In this document: piece after piece, positions 7,100-12,711 of the stretch | How positions within the stretch are numbered: the first letter of the stretch is position 1 | Layout: every line of letters begins with the position of its first letter | From: an uncultured Bacillota bacterium | GTDB taxonomy: Bacteria; Bacillota; Clostridia; Tissierellales; Tepidimicrobiaceae | Assembly: GCA_937967955.1 (NCBI GenBank) | Contig: CALBUB010000012.1 | Coordinates: forward strand, 1-12,711 | Direction: 5' to 3' | Length of the DNA stretch: 12,711 nucleotides | Position numbers and translations under genes: made by a program | Notes under the pieces: generated by a model | What the model was told of the DNA's origin: nothing | Databases searched by the model: none | The model's input: the letters and a program-made list of their open reading frames with translations, nothing else

Positions 7100-8434
7100 T
7101 TAAACAGGATAATTTCCATCAATACAGCCTGTGCAAAAGCCCATTTCCTCCCCTATGGCTTTAATAAGACCTTCAAGAGATAGGTAGTATAGGGAATCAG
7201 CTCCTATTTCCTTTTTTATCTCTTCTACAGTCATATTGGCTGCAATAAGATTTTCCTTACCTGGAGTATCCATGCCTAAATGGCAGGAATTAGTTACTGG
7301 AGGAGAGGCTACTCTTACATGGATCTCCTTTGCACCAGCCTCCCTTAAAATCCTTACAGTCCTCTTTATAGTTGTGCCTCTGACTATAGAATCATCCACT
7401 AATACTACCCTTTTTCCTTTAATGGTTTCCCTAAGGGCATTTAGCTTTATCTTGACTCCTAACTCCCTTAGCTGTTGGGTTGGTTGTATAAAGGTCCTGC
7501 CTATATATTTATTTTTAATAAGGCCTTCCCCATAGGGTATTTTTGATTCCTCTGCATAGCCTATGGCAGCTACAATTCCTGAATCAGGGGCCCCTATGAC
7601 TACATCTGCCTCTGTAGGGTATTCCCTATAAAGCTGTTTTCCAGCTTCCACCCTAGCCCTGTATACACTTCTACCATCTATATAGCTGTCAGGTCTTGCA
7701 AAATATATGAATTCAAATAGGCAGTGGCTTTTTTCCTTAGGCTTTTTATCTAAAACTCTAATTCCCTTTTGGTCTATAGAGATAAGTTCTCCTGGCTCTA
7801 TATCCCTTATAAATTCTGCACCTATGGTATCAAAGGCACAGGATTCAGAAGAAATTATATAGTCATCCCTAAATTTTCCTAGGCTAAGAGGCTTTAAACC
7901 AAAGGGGTCCCTGGCCCCTATTAGCTGTTCTTGGGTCATTATAACTAGACTGTAGACACCTTTTATTTCAGCTATGGCCTTTAAAACAGCCTCCTCAAAG
8001 GGCATATGGCCATAATGGGCTATAAGTCTTGCAAGTACTTCTGCATCCAGCTCCGACTGGAACAAAACTCCTTCCTTAATTAGCTTCTTTCTTATCTGGG
8101 CTGCATTTACAATTCTTCCATCAAGGGCTAAGGCTAAGGCTCCCGTTTTAAAGCCACAAGTTAAGGGGAGTATATTGTTAATCCTTTCTCCTTCATGGTA
8201 GGCCCCATATCTTACATGGCCGACAGCTATGTTTCCCCTAAACCATTCAAATAATTCCTGAGAAAAGACATCATGGATAAGGCCGAAACCCTTATGGTAA
8301 TCTATAAAGCCATTGTTGTTTATGGCCATTCCACTGCTTACCTGCCCCCTGTGCTGTAGTGCATATAGGCCGTAGTAGGTAATTTGTGGAATATCGTTGT
8401 TTTCCTTACTGTATATACCTATTATTCCACTCAA
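7100..8434 (-). CDS. purF: Amidophosphoribosyltransferase with a degenerate glutaminase site
   Basis: PurF makes 5-phosphoribosylamine from PRPP and a nitrogen donor, the committed pathway step. The phosphoribosyltransferase half is intact, with the PRPP loop VVLVDDSIVRGTT (343-355). The four cysteines expected to hold the [4Fe-4S] cluster are present (Cys238, Cys384, Cys434, Cys437), as in the oxygen-labile B. subtilis enzyme. The N-terminal Ntn glutaminase half is abnormal. The protein starts MSGIIGIYS, with Ser2 where family members expose catalytic Cys1. The oxyanion motif HNGNLVN reads LDGRIVN (104-110), and the loop after HVRY (73-76) reads GAYHEGER instead of a TAGG-like sequence. There is no propeptide. 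The start is TTG with AAGGAGGT 6 nt upstream; an in-frame TAA (8447-8449, the purE stop) excludes a longer Cys-containing N-terminus. Ammonia-dependent activity is the likely outcome. Confidence 0.95.
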   Translation of the reverse strand: MSGIIGIYSKENNDIPQITYYGLYALQHRGQVSSGMAINNNGFIDYHKGFGLIHDVFSQELFEWFRGNIAVGHVRYGAYHEGERINNILPLTCGFKTGALALALDGRIVNAAQIRKKLIKEGVLFQSELDAEVLARLIAHYGHMPFEEAVLKAIAEIKGVYSLVIMTQEQLIGARDPFGLKPLSLGKFRDDYIISSESCAFDTIGAEFIRDIEPGELISIDQKGIRVLDKKPKEKSHCLFEFIYFARPDSYIDGRSVYRARVEAGKQLYREYPTEADVVIGAPDSGIVAAIGYAEESKIPYGEGLIKNKYIGRTFIQPTQQLRELGVKIKLNALRETIKGKRVVLVDDSIVRGTTIKRTVRILREAGAKEIHVRVASPPVTNSCHLGMDTPGKENLIAANMTVEEIKKEIGADSLYYLSLEGLIKAIGEEMGFCTGCIDGNYPV

Positions 8435-8440
8435 AGTAAA

Positions 8441-8448
8441 ACCTCCTT
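8441..8448 (-). promoter_or_regulatory. Ribosome binding site deciding the purF TTG start
   Basis: AAGGAGGT on the minus strand lies 6 nt before TTG at 8434 and overlaps the purE TAA stop (8447-8449). That stop is in the purF frame, so translation cannot start further upstream. This matters because it proves that no N-terminal Cys is encoded. Confidence 0.85.
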
Positions 8449-8929
8449 ACAGAGACTGGACTTCTCTATCCATCTTCATCACATCTTCTGCCATTTCTTT
8501 TTTGTATTCTTTAAATTTCTCCCTTAATTCTGGATACTTAACAGATAAAATCTGGACTGCTAAAAGGCCTGCATTTTCTCCTCCATCAATGGCAACGGTA
8601 GCTACCGGCACTCCCTTTGGCATCTGTACCACTGAAAGCAAGGAATCCAACCCATCCATGGTAGAGGATTTGGCAGGAAGCCCTATTACAGGCAAGGCAG
8701 TTATGCCAGCTATTACTCCTGCAAGATGAGCTGCCTTTCCTGCTATTGCTATTATTACTTCTATTCCTTCCTCTTCTGCTTTTTGGGCAAACTCATGGGC
8801 AATATGGGGAGTCCTGTGGGCAGATATGACCCTAAGGTCATAATCTACCCCAAATCTATCTAATATATTGGCAGCTTTCATAGCTAACTCCTTATCAGAA
8901 ATACTTCCCATTACAATAGCAACCTTCAT
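8447..8929 (-). CDS. purE: 5-(carboxyamino)imidazole ribonucleotide mutase / AIR carboxylase
   Basis: PurE converts N5-CAIR (class I) or AIR plus CO2 (class II) to CAIR. The 160-residue protein shows VAIVMGSISD (3-12), the active-site SAHRTP (36-41, with the conserved His38), AAHLAGV (66-72, with His68), and the GLDSLLSVVQMP stretch (93-104). The glycine-rich loop reads IAIAGKAAHLAG rather than the common IAGAGGAAHLPG. No purK is in the operon, so the class cannot be settled; use of CO2 directly is possible, or purK may be elsewhere. The ATG is preceded by AGGAGG, which includes the purL TAG stop. In related clostridia purC usually follows purE, but here purF follows directly. Confidence 0.95.
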   Translation of the reverse strand: MKVAIVMGSISDKELAMKAANILDRFGVDYDLRVISAHRTPHIAHEFAQKAEEEGIEVIIAIAGKAAHLAGVIAGITALPVIGLPAKSSTMDGLDSLLSVVQMPKGVPVATVAIDGGENAGLLAVQILSVKYPELREKFKEYKKEMAEDVMKMDREVQSL

Positions 8930-8940
8930 ATTAAAACCTC

Positions 8941-11900
8941 CTATTTATAATAGTTAACCCCAGCTTCAAATATATTAGGCCTTCCTATGCTTTCTACATT
9001 CTTATATAGGTCCTTTCCTACCCTATCTATATTTGTTACAGTACCGTATACCCTTCCATCTAGACTTGTTAAGGACTCAATACTTAAGTCTGAGCCTGTA
9101 GGATTGTAATCTACAAATTGGGTAGCTATTTGACCTGGTGCTAATTCCTTACCATTTAGTATTATCCTACCTTCCCTTGTGGCTATAGGTACTGTGTATA
9201 CATCTCCTACCTTCATTCCACTTAGCCAAGGGGAAAGGTTGGATACCACTTTTACGTTGACCATAGTGGAAATAAACTGGCCAGTTTTATTGTGGGCTAT
9301 ATAAGGCCTTCCTATAAGGCCTAGTTTTATCAGACTAGTAAGGCCTGCACCTATACCTAATACTAAACCATCCCTTACTGTTAAGTGTTCTTCTAAGGTT
9401 TCCTTTAATAATGGATGGTTAAATAGTATATTTAGTAGTTTTCCTCCTGTTTCTGGCTCATTGCCAAATATGAAGCCATTGGCAAAGCCTAATATCTGGC
9501 AGTTTCTAATCTTTTCTGCTAATTCCTTAATAGATCCATCTATTAAATCCTTAGTTAGGGACTTAAATACATAGGTTTCTACTTCAGCTCCAGCTTCTTC
9601 AAAGGCCTTTGCCATATCGTATTCTCCATTGGTTCCTGGGAATACTGGAATAAGGACTCTTGGTTTTGCTATAGCTTTTAGTTTCTTAATTTTACTTCCT
9701 TCAGTGTATAAAACTTCCTTTCCTTCTACTTTCTCCTCTTGTGTTGAGAATACATCTTTAAGGGGCTTTTCCCAAGCTGCAATTATTTCATCAAGTAGCA
9801 CCACTTCTTCTCCCAGTTCAATTTGTTCCTCTTCTATAGTTGTTCCTAAGAAGGAATAGTCTACATCACCAAATAGTTCTTCTAAGTTGGCTTCTTCTTT
9901 TATTTCAAGGACTATAGAGCCATATAGGGGTTTATATATTCTATCTAATACTTCTTCTTGGAAACTAAAGCCAATTTTATTTCCAAAGGCCATTTCACAT
10001 ATGCTTCTTGCCAGGCCCCCAAATTTTACAACAGAACTTGAAAGTACATAGCCTTTATCTATTAATTCCTTAATCTTTGTGTAAGCCTTTTTAAGCTTTT
10101 CAAAATCCACAAGGCCTACCCTATCTATTGGAACATTTACTGCTACCACCTTAGAGCCTATCCTTTTAAATTCCTTAGAGATTATGTTATCTACACTTTC
10201 TGTAGTTACTGCAAAGCTTACAAGAGTTGGTGGCACATTTAAATCTTCAAAGGTTCCGCTCATGCTGTCTTTTCCACCGATGCTAGGTATATCTAATTCC
10301 TTCTGTACCAGGAAGGCTCCTAATAGGGCTCCAAAGGGTTTGCCCCATTTTTCTGGCTCTTCTCCTAATCTTTCAAAGTACTCTTGGAAGGTTAGTCTAA
10401 TCCTTCTATAATCCCCACCCAGGGCTACTACTTTAGCAATAGACTCAATTACCGCATAATAGCCTCCATGGAAGGGGCTCCACTGGGATAAGAATGGATC
10501 GTAACCACAAGTCATTATGGAACAAGTTTTAGTTTCTCCCTTTAATACTGGCAGCTTTGCTACCATACCTTCTTGAGGGGTAAGCTTATATTTTCCTCCA
10601 AGCTGCATCAACACTGTACCAGCACCTGCTGTACTGTCGAACCTCTCTATTAGGCCTTTCTGGGAGCCAGTGTTTAGCTGGGCCATATTTTCTATGAAAG
10701 CCCTCTTTATATCTTTTCCTGAAATATGGGCTGGCTTCTTGCTAAAGTAAGGTTCTCCTTCTGGTGCTTTTATTTTTACTTTAGCCTTCTTCCTTATACC
10801 GCTGGTATCTAAAAATTCCCTTTTTATATTGGCAACCTCAATGCCCCTCCAGACCATGTAGAGTCTGTTATTATCAGTAACTTCTGCAATTACTGCTCCT
10901 TCTAAGTCTTCTTCCTCTAAATAGCCCATAAACTCTTCCAGGTCTTCCTTAGAAATTACCACTGCCATTCTCTCCTGGGACTCGGATAAGGCTATTTCCC
11001 AGCTTTTTAGCCCTGGATATTTTAAGGGCACCTTATCTAAATCTATATATAGGCCATCGGCCAATTCTCCTACAGCTACAGCAACTCCACCAGCACCAAA
11101 GTCGTTACACTTCTTTATAAGCCTTGTTACTTCCGGCCTTCTAAAGAGCCTTACTATCTTTCTTTCTACAATAGGATTCCCTTTTTGTACTTCTGTGCCA
11201 AAGGCTTCCATGGCCTTGTCTGTATGTTCCTGGGATGAGCCAACGGCTCCTCCTATACCGTCTCTACCGGTTCTACCTCCAATAAGGAGTACCAAATCTC
11301 CTTTTTCTGGCTTTTTCCTAACAACCCAATCTTTTGGTGCTGCTGCTACCAGGGCTCCTAACTCCATCCTCTTAGCCAAGAAGCCTTCATGGTAGAATTC
11401 TTGAACGTAGCCAGTAGCACTACCTATCTGGTAGCCATAGGAACTATAGCCTTCTGCAGCAGTTTTAGTAATCTTTCTTTGGGGCAGCTTACCCTTTAAT
11501 GTCTCCTCAAAGCTCCTTCTTGGATCGGCTGCTCCAGTAATCCTCATGGCCTGATATACATAGGCTCTACCTGATAGAGGGTCCCTTATGGCTCCTCCAA
11601 GACAAGTGCTAGCACCTCCAAAGGGCTCTATTTCAGTAGGATGGTTATGGGTTTCATTTTTAAACATGAGAAGCCATTTTTCCTTTTTCCCGTCAATATC
11701 CACATCTACTTCAATAGAAGCAGCATTTACCTCATCGGATTCTTCCTTATCCTCTAATAAGCCCTTTTTCTTTATCTCCTTCATATTAATAGTAGCTAAG
11801 TCCATAAGGCATATGGGTTTTTTCTTCTTGTTTTCATATACGTATTCCCTTGAGGATAAGTATTCTTTAAGGGCTTTTTCAAATATTTCCTTATATATTC

Positions 11901-12612
11901 CCTCATCTATGTCCACTTGGGTGATCTCTGTTGAGAAAGTTCTATGTCTACAATGGTCCGACCAATAGGTGTCTATTATCTTCAATTCTGCTACTGTTGG
12001 GTCCCTATCTTCTTCTTTAAAGTAGTTTCTACAGTAAAATAAATCGTCTATATCCATTCCTAAACCTAATTTCTGCCTTACCTTCTCCAGTTCATCTATA
12101 TCCATGGAAATAAAGCCTTCTACTATTTCCACATATTCTTCTGCATCCTTTTCTTCTTCGTATATTACATAATCTAGGGGAATTTCTGTTGACTCAGTAG
12201 GATTTATATAGTAAGCCTTTATCTTTTCTAAATCCTCATCAGATACATTCTTTAGTATTATTATTTCTGAATGCTTGATAGTGACTTCCTCAAAACCTAA
12301 AAATATAGTTACTAACTTATTTACTGCATCCTCCCTTTGGTTGTATTGTCCCCTTAGGCTTTTTACTCTAAAGGCCTTTTCGTCTTCTGCCAGGGATATG
12401 AAATCTTGGTAGATAATATCCAATTGGGGTTCGTATAGGACTGAATCTACTATTTTTTGTACTTGTTCCTCTGTAGCCTTGAATATTTCGTATACATTTA
12501 GGACCCTAACGCCTTCTAAGTTAGTAATTTTAAGATAATCTTTAAATTCCTGAAACAATTCCTTAGCCTTTGTATTCACCTGTTCCTTTTTTTCAATAAT
12601 TATCCTTTTCAT
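8941..12612 (-). CDS. purL: Single-chain FGAM synthase, clostridial type, with a degenerate glutaminase domain
   Basis: PurL converts FGAR to FGAM with ATP and a nitrogen donor. At 1223 residues it is the long form carrying PurS-like, synthase and glutaminase parts. The synthase part is intact: SDHCRHRTF (218-226), KNETHNHPTEIEPFGGAST (318-336), GGRTGRDGIGG (445-455) and IGGKDSMSG further on. The C-terminal class I amidotransferase fold is recognisable (about 985-1223) but its active site is not. Where relatives have GICNGFQ the protein reads GIGAGLT, giving Gly1088 for the nucleophilic Cys. SHGEGR reads ATREGR, giving Thr1145 for the catalytic His, with Glu1147 kept. The oxyanion segment PGGFSAGDE reads ANGFIFGNE (1044-1052). 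The conserved TNCEYD is TNGEYD. ATG has AAGGAGG at 6 nt. It is the first gene of the operon, behind the PRPP riboswitch. Confidence 0.96.
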   Translation of the reverse strand: MKRIIIEKKEQVNTKAKELFQEFKDYLKITNLEGVRVLNVYEIFKATEEQVQKIVDSVLYEPQLDIIYQDFISLAEDEKAFRVKSLRGQYNQREDAVNKLVTIFLGFEEVTIKHSEIIILKNVSDEDLEKIKAYYINPTESTEIPLDYVIYEEEKDAEEYVEIVEGFISMDIDELEKVRQKLGLGMDIDDLFYCRNYFKEEDRDPTVAELKIIDTYWSDHCRHRTFSTEITQVDIDEGIYKEIFEKALKEYLSSREYVYENKKKKPICLMDLATINMKEIKKKGLLEDKEESDEVNAASIEVDVDIDGKKEKWLLMFKNETHNHPTEIEPFGGASTCLGGAIRDPLSGRAYVYQAMRITGAADPRRSFEETLKGKLPQRKITKTAAEGYSSYGYQIGSATGYVQEFYHEGFLAKRMELGALVAAAPKDWVVRKKPEKGDLVLLIGGRTGRDGIGGAVGSSQEHTDKAMEAFGTEVQKGNPIVERKIVRLFRRPEVTRLIKKCNDFGAGGVAVAVGELADGLYIDLDKVPLKYPGLKSWEIALSESQERMAVVISKEDLEEFMGYLEEEDLEGAVIAEVTDNNRLYMVWRGIEVANIKREFLDTSGIRKKAKVKIKAPEGEPYFSKKPAHISGKDIKRAFIENMAQLNTGSQKGLIERFDSTAGAGTVLMQLGGKYKLTPQEGMVAKLPVLKGETKTCSIMTCGYDPFLSQWSPFHGGYYAVIESIAKVVALGGDYRRIRLTFQEYFERLGEEPEKWGKPFGALLGAFLVQKELDIPSIGGKDSMSGTFEDLNVPPTLVSFAVTTESVDNIISKEFKRIGSKVVAVNVPIDRVGLVDFEKLKKAYTKIKELIDKGYVLSSSVVKFGGLARSICEMAFGNKIGFSFQEEVLDRIYKPLYGSIVLEIKEEANLEELFGDVDYSFLGTTIEEEQIELGEEVVLLDEIIAAWEKPLKDVFSTQEEKVEGKEVLYTEGSKIKKLKAIAKPRVLIPVFPGTNGEYDMAKAFEEAGAEVETYVFKSLTKDLIDGSIKELAEKIRNCQILGFANGFIFGNEPETGGKLLNILFNHPLLKETLEEHLTVRDGLVLGIGAGLTSLIKLGLIGRPYIAHNKTGQFISTMVNVKVVSNLSPWLSGMKVGDVYTVPIATREGRIILNGKELAPGQIATQFVDYNPTGSDLSIESLTSLDGRVYGTVTNIDRVGKDLYKNVESIGRPNIFEAGVNYYK

Positions 12613-12618
12613 CCTTAT

Positions 12619-12625
12619 CCTCCTT
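12619..12625 (-). promoter_or_regulatory. purL ribosome binding site next to the riboswitch terminator
   Basis: AAGGAGG lies 6 nt before the purL ATG and only 10 nt after the base of the terminator hairpin. A folded hairpin could therefore hinder ribosome access as well as end transcription. Confidence 0.8.
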
Positions 12626-12676
12626 AAATTTAAATAGCCCAGTCAGGTAGGCAAGCGAAACCTACCCGACTGGGCT
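12626..12676 (-). terminator. Riboswitch-controlled terminator in the pur leader
   Basis: Arms at 12661-12676 (AGCCCAGTCGGGTAGG) and 12636-12651 (CCTACCTGACTGGGCT) form a 16-bp stem with a single G-U wobble and a 9-nt loop. It is followed by ATTTAAATTT, an interrupted U-tract. The 5' arm is the same stretch the aptamer needs (AAGCCCAG...GGGTAGG), so the two folds exclude each other. This is expected for an ON switch in which PRPP binding prevents termination. The broken U-tract makes it a weaker terminator than the one after purD. Confidence 0.85.
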
Positions 12677-12711
12677 TTTATCCCTTCGGTGTAATGCCAA
12701 TAGGCATCTGT
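12657..12711 (-). ncRNA. PRPP riboswitch (ykkC subtype 2b), 3' part of the aptamer
   Basis: On the minus strand the leader contains a small hairpin ATGCC-TATT-GGCAT (12694-12707). It is followed by TTACACCGAAGGGATAAAAG and then CCCAGTCGGGTAGGTTTC. The ACACCG, GGGATAAAAGCCC and GGGTAGGTTTC elements match the 3' half of PRPP aptamers such as the one from Thermoanaerobacter mathranii. Guanidine-I and ppGpp relatives lack the GGGTAGGTTTC ending. The 5' half (CTAGGGTTCC-type segment) lies beyond the window. These aptamers sense PRPP, the PurF substrate, and typically control purine synthesis genes, sometimes in tandem with a guanine aptamer. Any such partner would also be outside the window. Confidence 0.9.

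Noticed and set aside
8720..8760. Altered glycine-rich loop in PurE (IAIAGKAAHLAG) as a sign of inactivity
   Set aside because: The active-site histidines and other motifs are kept, and natural variation between class I and class II PurE covers this loop. It is not enough to call a defect.
12613..12711. ZTP (pfl), guanidine-I or ppGpp riboswitch as the identity of the pur leader
   Set aside because: The ZTP core and its CCGCCTGGGC element are absent. The ykkC-type core is present, but the GGGTAGGTTTC ending fits the PRPP subtype rather than guanidine-I or ppGpp.

Overview
The window looks like the chromosome of a low-GC, strictly anaerobic Firmicute, probably of the Clostridia/Tissierellia. 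The grounds are AT-rich DNA, strong AGGAGG ribosome binding sites, a single-chain clostridial-type PurL, a four-cysteine Fe-S type PurF, a PRPP (ykkC 2b) riboswitch and a formyltetrahydrofolate synthetase gene. The exact genus is not determinable. Every gene I can support lies on the minus strand, so the window is best read from 12711 down to 1.

Region 1 (12711 to about 2600) is a purine biosynthesis operon in the order purL-purE-purF-purM-purN-purH-purD. Its leader holds the 3' half of a PRPP riboswitch aptamer that overlaps a terminator hairpin, right in front of the purL ribosome binding site. Genes are separated by at most about 20 bases, several Shine-Dalgarno sequences contain the stop codon of the gene before, and a Rho-independent terminator overlaps the purD stop codon. 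The seven proteins cover most steps from PRPP to IMP. No purC, purB, purK, purS or purQ is present.

Region 2 (about 2600 to 220) is more AT-rich. It has its own good sigma-A-type promoter, a palindrome in the leader, a type I ABC exporter half-transporter gene and two or three very small membrane-protein genes. The last two small ORFs may be one gene of about 105 codons split by one extra base in a T8 tract. The cargo is unknown.

Region 3 (219 to 1) holds a probable promoter and the first 18 codons of fhs, formate--tetrahydrofolate ligase. Its product is the formyl donor used by PurN and PurH, so one-carbon supply lies near the purine operon.

The most striking observation is that both glutamine-dependent enzymes of the operon seem to have lost glutamine hydrolysis. 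PurF has Ser where the N-terminal catalytic Cys should be, and its oxyanion-hole Asn and glutamine-binding loop are changed. PurL has Gly for the catalytic Cys and Thr for the catalytic His of its C-terminal glutaminase domain, and its oxyanion-loop residues are changed. The synthase and phosphoribosyltransferase halves of both proteins keep their motifs and all reading frames are open. The simplest reading is a purine pathway fed by free ammonia, or by a glutaminase acting in trans, as might suit an ammonia-producing amino-acid fermenter. This is inference from sequence.
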